DNA of 64,000 bases from Vandiemenella viatica (taxonomy: Eukaryota; Arthropoda; Insecta; Orthoptera; Morabidae): assembly GCA_031002005.1 (NCBI GenBank), contig CM061921.1:127998597-128062596 (forward strand), given 5' to 3'. The position numbers were made by a program, and so were the translations under genes. Under the pieces are notes generated by a model. It saw nothing but the letters and a program-made list of their open reading frames with translations, was not told where the DNA came from and made no database searches. Of this stretch, positions 1-10,988 are shown piece by piece. Each line of letters opens with the position of its first letter. Positions within the stretch are counted from its first letter, which is position 1.

Positions 1-230
1 TTAAACTCGTCTTCTGTTCTTGTAATCATTGTGTGTAACCCACAGCAGTTTAATGGGTCGTAGTCCACTTATTCAAACAGTGACTGGATGGCTCCTCTCT
101 TGGTGATTTGTACTGCATTAAACATTGAAAATCGAGGACAGATATTTAATATTACATTATTAAAAGATATTAACAATACTGGTACCTTGCACAAACTTAG
201 ATTAAAAACATATATTTAAAATTTATTGTA

Positions 231-466
231 TTTTTTTATATATATATCTGCTTTACGTCTCTCAACAGCGAGGTCTTTAGAGACGGGAAAGGATGGGGGC
301 AAGGAATGGGCCATGGCCTTTTGAAGGAAGCATTCCGGCATTTGCCTGGAATGATTTGGGAAACCATGGAAAAACCCAAATCTGGATGCCCGGACGGGGA
401 TTCGAACCGCCGTCCTCCCGAATGCGAGGCCAGAACGCTATCCGTTACACCACCACGCTCGGTGAA
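231..466 (-). mobile_element. tRNA-derived SINE, full-length copy
   Basis: Read on the minus strand, this starts with a tRNA-like head (A-box-like GTGGTGTAACGGATAGCG and B-box-like GGTTCGAATCC), then a body with the phrase CCATGGTTTCCCAAATCA, and ends in a T/A-rich tail. It is flanked by a 13-bp direct repeat, aaaatttattgta, at 218-230 and 467-479, which is the target-site duplication. The head would drive Pol III transcription and mobilisation would depend on a LINE. It is a SINE and not a tRNA gene, because the head runs straight into the body. Same family as the copies at 22536 and 29309. Confidence 0.9.
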
Positions 467-479
467 AAAATTTATTGTA

Positions 480-1165
480 ATATTATCAGTGAGAGGGCTG
501 AACTTGGTGTAATGATACTAAGTTTTCTATATTTGGTGCTATATTTGTCATCAGCAGTCTCAAATCGCTGCGTTTCACTATCTGCACTACCTGTTTCTAT
601 CCTCTTTCGGCCAAATATAATCATGGGAATGCATTTTTTTTTTATGCGGCCCGTAAAGCCGGATATAAATGTGTAATTGGTCTTTGTAGCCAAAATTCTT
701 GATATCAATTTTTTTTTCATTTCTTAAAAGATCTATCGACTCCTCCTGTAGCGATAATTCTGCTGTTTATAATTTTGAGAATGGTTCTAATACCCAATCT
801 GGAAAGGTAATGTTGAAAATGCCCTGAAATCTCTTTGTAAAGTCTTCTTTAAGGGCTTACGAAAGCTGCAAAATCCCAGAATGTCTTCATGAATATGTTT
901 CCACAGAGATTTGGACACTGGTAGAACTGTCTTCGACACAGATTTTGTTTTTACAAGGCAAGTTTCGACATGAACACAGAAATAAGTGCCTTTTCTTTGA
1001 TCAAATACAAATTATTCCTTGCAACTGTAAAAACAAGTTTACGATACAAATCACTTAAATAAGCTGTCTCACTCTTATATTTTAATAAATTCTCTCTTAA
1101 TGAATCATTTTGTTAGACGGGTACTCTCTGATAACCAACGAACTTCTGTGTGTAATAGTAAACGA
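480..1165. other. AT-rich stretch with no supported gene
   Basis: I see no coding frame with recognisable protein content, no tRNA-like box and no terminal repeat here. It is simply the DNA between the SINE and the Penelope-like unit. Confidence 0.5.
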
Positions 1166-2409
1166 TTGATATTTTTGAATAAAAATCCGTCTTCTAACAA
1201 CTGTTTTTATTATTAACTTTCATCTACCAGACGCGTTAAGCGCTTCTGGAGTGGGGCATCGTCTGTGGTTATAAATAACATAAACATAATATTATGATTA
1301 TATTTGTGTATGCGATTAAGTACATTAATTATATACATATATTCATGTTGTAATATTGTAACGTCTGTAGGTTCAGTCTGCTATAACTATTCTATGTATT
1401 GTTTTCATAGTATCTGTGTTCAAACCTAAATTCACTTCATAATACTAAATTATCTATAGGGGAGAGTGGGGAGGAATGGAACAATTTGTGTTTGAGATAT
1501 TTTTCAGGGAGTTGTGGTAACATTGGAAGTATATGAACTATGGATGTATTTATCACATGCAACTGACCATATACTGTATAACTATTTTTTCAAAATCCGC
1601 AATAACAGCAATGGAATCTTCGATTTTTGAACAAAAGTGACATTGTCCCACTCCTCCTTCATGCAGGAGGAATGGGACAAAGTGCAGGAGGAATGGGACA
1701 CTACCTTAATTTTTAAATAAAATGACCAACAATGTTACTCTCGGACTAGTTCAACATGAAAAAAGATAAGTTAGGTTAAGCAACTGAAAAAAATTATGGT
1801 ATAACAGAAATAAATGGTGCATAGAAAATTCTTTATCAGAGTGTAGGAAATTAAACACTTAAATTGATTCCGAAGTGAAAAATGTTGCTGGTTCTTTTAG
1901 TTCCACCAATGACTGGAGCAGGCATCTTCAAAATGATATTATTTTTAGATCCATATCTTAAAAATTGGATAAACAAATGACACTGACTTGTCCCATTCCA
2001 CCTGCAGACCATTGTCCCGAACCTCCTGCAAGGAACCATTTTGAAATTTACGTGCATGGAAGACAAACCACTGATCACAAAGCAGAAGAGTATGGTGTTA
2101 AGTAATCTTCCAAATATATGCTATGCCCATATACTGATGCATTTTGACCTTCTCTGTTCTGATTTAAAAAACCTCACTAAACTAACTTTTAATGGCGAGA
2201 AACACTTTTTTTAACACAAAATTTGGAGCCCACAACTTTCAGCGTCGTAACTTCACTGGCTAATGAGGTACTGCTAGTCCTATCGATGATGAAAATTTGA
2301 AGTTAACAGAGGCGTAGATTTGAAAATACCATATGTGTCCCATTCCTCCCCACTCTCCCCTATGGTTACAAGCTTTATGTACATAATCTCTACTTACTAA
2401 ACTTGTGGC
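1166..2409. repeat. Left inverted arm of the Penelope-like unit, interrupted by a MITE
   Basis: This is the reverse complement of 4031-5217 once the MITE at 1459-2360 and the element at 4236-5089 are removed. Landmark phrases such as gaggttcag-like and acgtctgtaggttcag at about 1360-1378 recur inverted at about 4164-4182. The net arm length is about 341 bp. Confidence 0.8.
1459..2360. mobile_element. MITE family A with GGGGAGAGTGG inverted ends and TA duplication
   Basis: The 902-bp element begins ggggagagtggggaggaatg and ends with the near-perfect reverse complement (cattcctccccactctcccc). It is flanked by TA at 1457-1458 and 2361-2362. The matching Penelope arm at about 4075-4095 lacks it and reads straight across the site, so the ends are certain. 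Internally the terminal phrase aggaatgggaca recurs several times in both orientations (about 1640-1682, 1987-2030). I found no transposase coding frame, so it is non-autonomous. Confidence 0.85.
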
Positions 2410-2729
2410 GGTTACAACATGTCAGTTCGGAACAGCACCTTTTCTGGACCGTTGTTTCTTCCTACAGCTTAGCATATTTCCTTTTATATTGCTCACTTCA
2501 CTCTATTTATATAATTTGCTGTTAAATTGCACATTTTAACTACACCAAACTAGTTATAGTGTCTACAGCGATGTGTTTGTTCTGTATGTACAGTTGTACC
2601 AACCTATTTCTATTTTTTATTGCTTTCGCCACTCTATGTTAAATTATATCTTTTGTTTTTGTGATTATCTTAACTATTATTTGTGATTTGTGTGTGACTG
2701 TGTTGTTTTTCATGTGTTGTGGTGTTTTA

Positions 2730-4030
2730 TGTTGCTTTGTATATTGTTTTGTTTGTTAAATTTGTGAATTCATTTAGCACCGTTTTTCCTTGTGTAATGG
2801 CTTTGTGAATTTGATAACTTTCTTGCACTGTAAATAATTGTTTCCTGTAGTTGTTTATTTTTAGAATTTGCATATCTGTTTGTATAGTTGTGGGTGGGTG
2901 ATTGTTATCTAATAAATGCTAGGCAAATGTCGAATGGTTTGTGCATTTTATGGTTCTGATGTGTTCTTTGTACCTAGTGTTGAAATTCCTACCTGTTTGA
3001 CCTATATATATTGCTTGGCACTGTTGGCAAGTCAGTTGGTATATTCCTGACTATTGGAATTGGTCAGTTTTAGTGTTGGTTATTAGATGGTTATGTATTG
3101 TGTTATTTGTTCTAAGTGCTATTTGAATACCTTACTTTTTGAATATATTGCTTATCCTGTATGTTTGTTGATGTATGACATTGTGTACCATTGCTTATTA
3201 GATTGGTTCTGGATACTGGTATGTACTGTGTTGAGTGGTATCTGTTTGTGTGCTTTGTTCATGATTTTATTATTTAGTTGTTTAATTAATTTTTCGGTGT
3301 AACCATTATTCTTAGCAATTTGTACAATTGTTTTATATTCTGTGATATACTCATTTTTAGCTTGTGATATGTTGTTTAATCTGTGTAGCATATGTCTGAA
3401 TGCTGCCTGTTTATGGTGTTGATGGTGGTTGGTTGTATTGTGTATTATGGTATCAGTGTATATGGGTTTTCTATAAATGCTGAATGTATGTAATTGATCT
3501 TTCTTGCTAACTGTTATGTCAAGGAAGTTCAGTTTATTATTTGTATCCATCTCTATTGTAAATCTAATGCTTTTATGAATATTATTTATTTCATTGTGGA
3601 ACTGAGAGATATTTTGTTGTGATTCATCTATGAGACAAAGAATGTCATACCTATACCAATAAATTATGTTATATTTTGTGTGTCTGAATATGTAGTGTTC
3701 CATAAAAATGTCTGCTACGATACCTGATACTGGGGATCCCATGGGTAGTCCTTCATTTTGAATGTAGTATTTATTATTAAATTGGAAGTAGTTTTGTGAT
3801 GTGATGAGCTTTAGTATTTCTACTATTTCTTTGATTGAGTGTTAGGCACTTTTGTTGTGTGTTGAAAGATTATTCTGTGTGATATCAATTGTTTCACTGA
3901 TTGGGATGACCGAGAACATGTTTATGATATGAGCTTTGCGGTGTTGGGTATCTTTATTCTCTCTATGTTGTGTATTAACTGTGTAGTGTTCTTGATTGTT
4001 CTGGTATGTATAATATTGAGCTAATATGCT
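2730..4030 (-). pseudogene. Penelope-like reverse transcriptase with GIY-YIG nuclease, degenerate
   Basis: Minus-strand frames give the Penelope RT signature GSPVSGIVADIFMEHY, then the catalytic region, LNFLDITVSKK and FSIYRKPIYTD. A GIY-YIG-type segment follows (CQQCQAIYIGQTGR at about 2950-3060) and then a C-terminal tail. The order RT then GIY-YIG is diagnostic of EN-plus Penelope-like elements. The active-site box reads YRYDILCLID where the family normally has YxDD, which fits loss of two codons, so the enzyme should be dead. Stops also interrupt the N-terminal part (about 3745-3840). Confidence 0.85.
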
Positions 4031-4235
4031 AGCCGCCACAAGTTTAGTAAGTAGAGATTATTTACATAAAGCTTGTAACCATACAGATAATTTAGTATTA
4101 AGAACTGAATTTATGTTTGAACACAGTTACTATGAAAACAATACATAGAATAATTATAGCAGACTGAACCTACAGACGTTACAATATTACAACATGAATA
4201 TATATATTTAATGTACTTAATCGCATACACAAATA

Positions 4236-5089
4236 CAGGGCGTTCGCCGGGAAACGCAACCCACTGTTAGCGCTACAAGGAAGAAACTGCTCCCGGCGAG
4301 CGAGCGCTCAGTTTCCGGCATTGTTCGACCGTCGGCCGCGGACTATTTCATAATAATTACGCTTCATAAACTTCATAAACTTGTGTGCTAAGCATTTAAA
4401 TGTGACGTAATTCATTAGCTTACCTTATAAAAGATGCTGGAAGTGTTGACCCTCTTGTGTAATGCACATTTCACATCTTCTGAACATATTTCGAGACACA
4501 CGCTGCCCTAACTGACTTAATGATTTTTTGGGTGACAGTTCTAGTCGAAAAGCGATATCGTTAATTTTCTCCTCTGTGAGAATACGGTTGACCGACAGTC
4601 TCTTTTTGTTAAAAAATGAACCCGTTTCTCTTACTTTTTTAACCTGACGCAGAATTGTTGATTTAGCTGGCAGTAAAGCGCCAGGAAATTCGCGACGAAA
4701 TTTACTGCGACACTTTTTAAACGACTTCTTCTTCACATATGTATCGTAGAGAAATATTCTTTGTTGCAAACTGTAACGTACCATAATTTTACTCACACTC
4801 AAACACGGTACATATTAATAAGAGTATGAAGCCCCAAACCAGCCAAACCGCAAAGAAACGTTTATTCACAACACTGATTAATAAGAGACTGAAGTCACAA
4901 ACTATCTACAATGCAAAGAAACCGTTCTTAACAATGTAAGGGTCACTGCACTGCACTGTTGGGGCAGCGGAGGTGTTAAACAGTGCGGTGATTCACGGTG
5001 CCGGTTGGCGGAAACTGCTGGCACGACTGACCGAGCAAGTTGCCGACGGCAACAGACTGGGAGGGTAGCGTTTTCCGGCGAACGCCCTG
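4236..5089. mobile_element. TA-flanked DNA transposon with internal deletion
   Basis: The terminal inverted repeat is 22 bp (cagggcgttcgccgg plus aaacgc, one mismatch). TA lies at 4234-4235 and 5090-5091, and the opposite Penelope arm preserves the empty site. At 854 bp it is too short for a full transposase, and it carries only an N-terminal DNA-binding fragment, so it is a deletion derivative of a Tc1/mariner-like or related TA-targeting transposon. Confidence 0.85.
4425..4784 (-). pseudogene. Transposase N-terminal fragment, DUF4817-like helix-turn-helix
   Basis: The peptide starts MVRYSLQQRIFLYDTYVK. It contains FKKCRSKFRREFPG, then STILRQVKKVRETGSF, and later ILTEEKINDIAFRLELSP. This resembles the DUF4817-type helix-turn-helix at the N-terminus of many insect transposases. 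No catalytic DDE region follows before the inverted end, so the gene is truncated by internal deletion. It lies wholly within the TIR-bounded element. The family name is from memory of the motif pattern. Confidence 0.65.
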
Positions 5090-5225
5090 TATAATCATAA
5101 TATTATGTTATTTATAGCCACTGACGATGCCCCACTCCAGAAGGGTGAAACGCGTCTGGTAGATGAATGTTAATAATAAAAACAGTTGTTAGAAAACGGA
5201 TTTTTATTCAAAAATATTTATGCAA

Positions 5226-6120
5226 CAACGGCGGAACATGGCAAACAACAAAGTTACTGGTAAACGATTGAAATCGTCATCGCTTCCCTCACAAAGTTTT
5301 CCAAACAACCTACTGTTGAGAACATTGCTTCTGATATCGTTAACTGCTGTAATTACATACTGAAGACGGTCCCTCAGGTTTATTGCAACCAAATGTTGTC
5401 TGTGAATTACACAACGCACGGCGACTACTTTTGGTACTGCCTTTTTCAAATGAAATCACCCCTCGGTATCATTCTACCATCGATAGCAACAGACATGCTA
5501 TTATCCAGAGGAATAACCTTTTTCTCAAAATACTTTTCAAAAACTTGAAATATACATTTTCCTTTAGTAGAAGTTTATAATTCATATGCGCATTATAATT
5601 ATTAACAATTTTTTCATATTTAATGAAACGAACGTAGGAAAAATGTAAAGAAACATTATTTGGTAATCTAGATTCTTCAAACTGTAAAGAAAATTCGGCA
5701 ATTTTAAAGGAATCAGTTAGAGAACTCTCCACATCACCGGACATTCCGTTGACTCGTCTGTGTCCTGTGTTATTGCTAAGCGGGATTTTCTTAAAAACAT
5801 CAGACGCTGACTGGCGGAGTACAGTACACAGAACTTCATTCACATATGGCAGTATCATTTCTTTTCCAATAGTGTGTGATTTTCCCGATTTAGCAGTAAA
5901 CCAGGAAATGCTGCAAGGGGCATTTAGACCATTTTTGTCGTGTTTCGATACCACTGAAAACATACCAGCTAAAGTTGAACGGCTCGAATTTAGTTCTTTG
6001 AGCAATTGAAAGGACGTTCAAATGATCTTCTAAATGTGAAGGTTTCATAACTTTATTTAAGCAAACTCTCTTGCATATCAGGCACAGTCTTGTCTGAAGG
6101 CATTAATAAATCTGTTTCAA
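5226..6120 (-). pseudogene. hAT-family transposase pseudogene (ZBED5-like)
   Basis: Minus-strand frames show a BED-like zinc finger (CLICKRVCLNKVMKPSHLE with a following H, about 6050-6110). Next are TAKSGKSHTIGKEMILPYV, then IPLSNNTGHRRVNGMSGDV, then YVRFIKYEKIV, and after a break CVIHRQHLVAINLRDRL (about 5370-5410). This is the layout of ZBED5/FAM200-type hAT transposases. It contains stops and frame changes, lacks the C-terminal dimerisation domain, and is cut at its 3' side by the Penelope arm. Confidence 0.75.
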
Positions 6121-7599
6121 GCATTCCACATTGTAATGCCTACATTTTCTTTTAATGCGACATCTGTAATAATAAAAACATTAAAATTGGATTGGACCAC
6201 CACCAGATCAACCGTTACTATACTAAATAAATTTACTACCATAATTAACTGAATTTTATATTTATGATCATTATTTTATGAACTAGCCATAAAACCCGTC
6301 AAAATTGACGGGTTTAATGGAATGTTATGATAATTTATTTATCTACAGTTTGTAATATACATATTATATTACCTAAACTATTCAACAGGCGACCTATTAC
6401 GTACAATTAATATACCAAATAACTTTCAATAGTAAAGCACTTTTCATCTCAAAACATAACCTTGTAATATGTCCATAATCTTGCTCAAACCATTTGTAAG
6501 GGGGCAAATCTCATATAATTGTATAGTAATGAACTTTTATAACGGTTTTCTTAACAAGAAAGAATTTTTTAAATCAATTCTAAAACATTTTTGCAAAAGA
6601 CATAATACTCAAATAAGGTTGTTTTTCAGTCATGATGAATTTTGTTGAATTTATTTCCACTAAGAAAGCGGAGAACGAAAATCACTTTAAGGTCGTTTTT
6701 GTGTGCTTTTAAAATTTATGTAAGGAGATATTTCAAATCAGAATAATTCGTTATTTTTAGAAAAAGGAGCTAGAAAGATAAACGTATGCTTAAACGAAAG
6801 AGAAAAATTCAGTTAATAACAAACATATAACAGTTCAGAAGTAACTTGAAATTTAAAGTAAGAAAAACGAAGTTTTATTATTGACATGTGATATCATCAC
6901 CATGTGTGTCTTTTAGAAATTAATAGCTCTTAAACGAGAATAATTATGGGAAAAATTGTCATGAACAAAAAGATTCTGAATAAATTAAACTAAAACATAG
7001 TAAAATTTCGGTAAAATTAGGGTTCAACAGGAATGGTTTTCTTTTTTTTCTAATTCACTAAAAAATATTGTTTCCCCGCGGGAACACACCGGTATTCCAC
7101 GGCAATTCAGCAATAGATAAGCCTAGCCTATAATAGGACGACCAGCGCAAGCGGTCGGGAATAGTTTTGAAACAGTTTTTCAAGCGGGCTGTAGAGGCGA
7201 GAAGAGCTCCGTGATGGGCAGCGAACTACGAGGCAGTGGACTTTAAAGATTTTAGTAGTAGTTAAACGGTGAGCTTAGAAAATTTCAAGTTGTTATAAAC
7301 TTTACATTAACGATAAGGACAGTGGACTCTGATGCTATTCCGTGATGCCATAGTATGATCTTTCGATTTTTGGGGGAATTTTCTGAATGATTGCTAATCA
7401 ATGTGTGCGAGTGACATCAACCTGCAATCTAATCCCAGGAGACGATAGTTCCGATACCTTATCTTTCTGGTACCTCAACCTGTACTACGTAAAATTCAAG
7501 TATATAAACATTGTTTACGCAAGAACAGTTTTACTCCATAAACCTTTATCTCTTGGGGTAATTACGGGGAATTGGCAACACTTCATCGGGATTAGTGAT
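6121..7599. other. AT-rich non-coding stretch, partly upstream region of the RTE copy
   Basis: No credible coding frame is visible. It contains a near-perfect hairpin next to CTAG (6283-6316). Around 7120-7260 it becomes more GC-rich and may be 5' leader of the RTE element that follows. Nothing else is recognised. Confidence 0.4.
6283..6316 (-). repeat. Hairpin next to CTAG, possible Helitron 3' terminus
   Basis: The palindrome aaacccgtcaa-aa-ttgacgggttt has 11-bp arms and a 2-nt loop. On the minus strand it is followed by tatgg, then CTAG, then T. A hairpin a few bases before CTRR|T is the classic Helitron 3' end. No matching TC-type 5' end was located, so this is tentative. Confidence 0.45.
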
Positions 7600-10100
7600 A
7601 TTAAGTGAAAGGATGCACAGGATTTCTGGTCTGGGGAATACTGGATAATTAGCACACAAACTGTAAATGGAGTCACTGGTGTAGGATTTGTAATGAATAA
7701 TAGAGTATGGAAACGGGCGAGTTATTGTGAACAGTTTAGGGAAAGGATTGTCTTTATGAAGCTAGAAACTACGCCCTCCCTAACCACATTAGCAACGTCA
7801 CAGCAAAATGACGAAGAAATAAAGAAAATATACACCGAAATTAAAAAATTATACCAATATGTGAGGGAGGAAGAAAATCTAATAGTCATGGGTGATTGGA
7901 ATGCGATAGTGGGAGAAGAAAAAGAAGGTAATACTGTATGGAAGTTTCGGTCTAGGAGAAAGAAGTGAGCGAGGAAGCAGCTTGTTAGAATTTTGTGAAA
8001 AATATAAACTAGTAGTGGCAAACACAATGTTTAAGAACCATGCAAGAACGATGTACACCTGTAAACGTCCAGGGGATAAAGGCAGATATCGGCTAGATTA
8101 TATCATGGTCAAGAATTACGCATTAAGTTTCTAAACTGTAAAGGGTACCCAGGAGCAGACATAGCCTCTGGCCATAATTTTATAGTAATGAAATACAGGC
8201 TAAAATTCGAGGTAATAAGGAAGCAACATAAGTACAACAGACTAGAAGTGATTAACTGAAGCAATCTAACAGGAGAGAAAAATTTGCCGGAATGGTAATA
8301 ACACTTATAATATTTAATTAAATTGCAATGAAGCGCATGCCCTGGTGGCAGTTTCCATACACACCCATCTTACTCCTTTCCTGCACTCACCTACATTTGC
8401 TCCTTACAAAATTTAACTTTAATTTCCTTCAACGTTTTTTTGTAAATTATTTATCATTTCCCTTGGTAAGACATAGGTCAAAGAAGTAACTCTGAGAGGG
8501 GTTCAACTGAGGAAGAATGGAAAGCATTGAAGAGAGAAATAATGAAAGCTGGTAAACAAATATTAGGCTTTAGGGAACAAGCCACCCGAAAACCGTGGAT
8601 CACAGAAGAAATTTTGGGGCTGATGGGTCTGAGGAGAAGGCACAAAAATGCTTAGCGCGAAGCAGGAAGAGAGCAATACAGGCAATTTAGAATTAAAAAA
8701 AATAGGAAATGCATAAAAGCAACAAAAAAGAAGCTACAAGAAAAGTGAGAAGATGTAGAAGAAGAATGTGGTCATAGATCAAGTAGAAGTTGCGTGTAGG
8801 AAGATTAAACAAAATTTTGGAGAAATTCAAGCAACGAGGTGTAAACATTAAAGCTGCCGATGAGGCACTTCTTTTAAGCTCATATGGTAGAGCTAACTGA
8901 TGGAAGGAATACATTGAGAAACTCTATGATCGAGACGACTTGAACCATAGCATAGTTGAAAAGAAAGGCGATGTTGACATTGATGACAGGGGATCCTGTT
9001 TTGAGGACAGAATTTAATAGAGCTCTGAATGACTTGAAAGTTAATAAGGCAGTTGGAATTGATGATATCCCAGCAGGACTTCATAAATCTCTAGGAGATG
9101 AAGGAATCAAAAGAATATTCAAAACTGATATCAAAACGTTATGAAACAGGAGAAATTCTAACTGATTTTAATATAAATATCATCTTCACACTTCAGAAGA
9201 GAGCACAAGCCGGGGAATGTGAGAATTATCGCACCATTAGGCTAACATCACAGGCTTCAAAATAATATACAGAAGAATGGAAAGGGGAGTTGAAGAGATA
9301 GTACGTTAGGTGATAATCAGTTTGGTTTTACGAAAAACCGTGGTACAAGGGAAGCAATTCTGGCTTTAAGATTAATACTTCAAGGGTGGATCAAGAAAAA
9401 CAAACATACTTTACTGGTGTTAGTTGATTTAGAAAAAGCTTTTGATAATGTTAGGTAGGACAAGATGTTCAAAATTTTAAAGAAGCCATGACTAAAATAT
9501 CAAGATAGAAGAAAACATCATAAACTATATAAAAAAAGCAGAGAATAATAAGAGACGTGCATCAGATAAAGAGGATTTGAGACAAGGTTGTAGTCTATCC
9601 CCGTTAATATTCAACTTGTATGTAGAGGAAGCAATAAAGGAAGTGAAAGAAGAATTTGAATATGGCATAAGTGTTCGAGGAGAAATAGTGAGTATGCTTC
9701 AATTTGATGATGGCATTGTCTTGTTAGCAGAACAGATTGAGGATATTGCGAAGTTACTGAATGGCATGAACAAAATACTGAAGGAAGATTTTGGACTGAA
9801 TATAAACCAAAGCAAGAGAAAAGTAATAAAATGTAGCATAAATGATACCAATCACAGTATTTTAAACATAAAAAAAGATCGGATACAATAGGAGAAGTAA
9901 GTGAATTCCGCTACTTGGGAAATAAAATTACAACCGATTGCGATGTTAAAAGCAGAATAGCAATTGCAAAAAAGATATCTTGAAAAAGAGAAATCTTCTA
10001 ATTTCAAATATTGATCTATGACTTAGAAATAACTTTTTAAAACTCTGTGTGTGGAGCATGGACTTCAGGAATACCATAAACAAAGCAAATTGAATATTTT
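7600..10100 (+). pseudogene. RTE-type LINE, endonuclease-reverse transcriptase, 5' and middle part
   Basis: The plus strand encodes an apurinic-type endonuclease (ENLIVMGDWNAIVGEEKEGN near 7876, YRLDYIMVKN-like near 8088). RT blocks follow: PVLRTEFNRALNDLKVNKAV (8993), RQGCSLSPLIFNLYVEEAIK (9580) and a palm box reading LQFDDGIVLLAEQ where FADD is expected. The C-terminal part lies at 13295-13640, separated by a CR1 insertion. Numerous frame breaks make it a relic. The order EN-RT without a gag ORF matches the RTE clade. Confidence 0.8.
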
Positions 10101-10347
10101 GAAATTATTATTATTATTATTATTATTACTCCGCGATTCACTAAAAGTGTGTGGCGGAGGGTGCATTGCACCTATCGAAAAGGGTTATGGTTTGGAAGGA
10201 ATATAAGGGATATGGCAGGAGGCGCCCATGGGCTATTGTGAGGAACCATCCCCGCATTCGCGTGGAGTGATCTCGGAAAACCATGGAAAACCCAGATCAG
10301 GATGGCTAAAGTTCTTTATCGAAAGCTACTCCTGTCGGATTTTAAGT

Positions 10348-10950
10348 TTACTCGCCCGGTAAATCCTTTCTATTCCATTCCCTAATCGCTCGTGGGAAAA
10401 ATGAGTACAGAAATGAATCGGTTCTGGCCCTGATTTCTCTTATCTTATTTTCGCGGTCATTTCGAGATATGAATGTTACTGGTAGCAATATTTCCTGGCT
10501 GTCATTCCGTAATACGTCTGTCGTGAATTTTTCAATTAGCTTCCGTCGAGAGCAACGCCTTCGGTGTTCCAGGTCTTCCCAACCTAACTCCTTCAACATC
10601 GCACTTACGCTTTCCCTCCAACTATATATACCTGTCACGAATCGGGCGGCTCTCCTTTGGACCTTCTCTAATGTCTCCATTAACCCCTTTTGATTGGGAC
10701 CCCATACAGAACAACAATACTCTAAGTGAGGACGTACTAGTGACTTGTATACAATCGATTTAACTTCCTGAGTGCATTGATTTAAATTACGACCTAGAAA
10801 TCGGAGCATATGATTTGCTTTTCCCATTACATTCTCGATATGCTCATTCCACGACAAATTATTACGAATTGTTACCCCTAGGTATTTAGCGAAATCTACC
10901 GTTCTAAGGACAGTGCCATTAATTGTATATCTTATGTCTTTAAACGAGCA
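10348..10950 (-). pseudogene. CR1 reverse transcriptase C-terminal region
   Basis: The frame runs from about YTINGTVLRTVDFAKYLGVT through SWNEHIENVMGKANHM, LVRPHLEYCCSVWGP, KVQRRAARFVTG and the terminal FFPRAIREWNRKDLP. This is the thumb/C-terminal region common to CR1 and Jockey RTs. It is open for about 200 codons and shows high similarity to the same region of copy B (29470-29901), so it is a relatively young copy. Confidence 0.85.
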
Positions 10951-10952
10951 AT

Positions 10953-10955
10953 TCT

Positions 10956-10988
<33 letters not shown>

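Larger units (their letters stand above)
1166..5217 (-). mobile_element. Penelope-like element with inverted terminal arms
   Basis: The coding core is flanked by inverted arms. The left arm starts gatatttttgaataaaaat at about 1166 and the right arm ends with its reverse complement near 5217. Both arms also share a cttgtggcgg/ccgccacaag junction at the core (about 2409 and 4031). After removing one DNA transposon from each arm, each is about 340 bp. Inverted terminal arms are known for Penelope-like elements. The right arm abuts hAT transposase sequence, so the unit appears to have inserted there. It is 5'-truncated relative to a full-length RT gene. Confidence 0.8.
4031..5217. repeat. Right inverted arm of the Penelope-like unit, interrupted by a DNA transposon
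   Basis: Inverted copy of 1166-2409, split by the element at 4236-5089. Beyond that element the arm resumes with taatcataatattatgtta, matching the left arm at about 1289-1302 in reverse complement. Confidence 0.8.

Noticed and set aside
293..676. Protein-coding gene over the SINE
   Set aside because: The frame is translated SINE sequence; the same peptide type appears at 22523-22717 and 22558-22803 in other copies.
1640..1690. CRISPR-like short repeats
   Set aside because: The repeated aggaatgggaca phrases are internal copies of a MITE terminus without regular spacers, in a eukaryotic genome.
1166..5217. LTR retrotransposon
   Set aside because: The terminal repeats are inverted and not direct, and the coding core is a Penelope-type RT with GIY-YIG.
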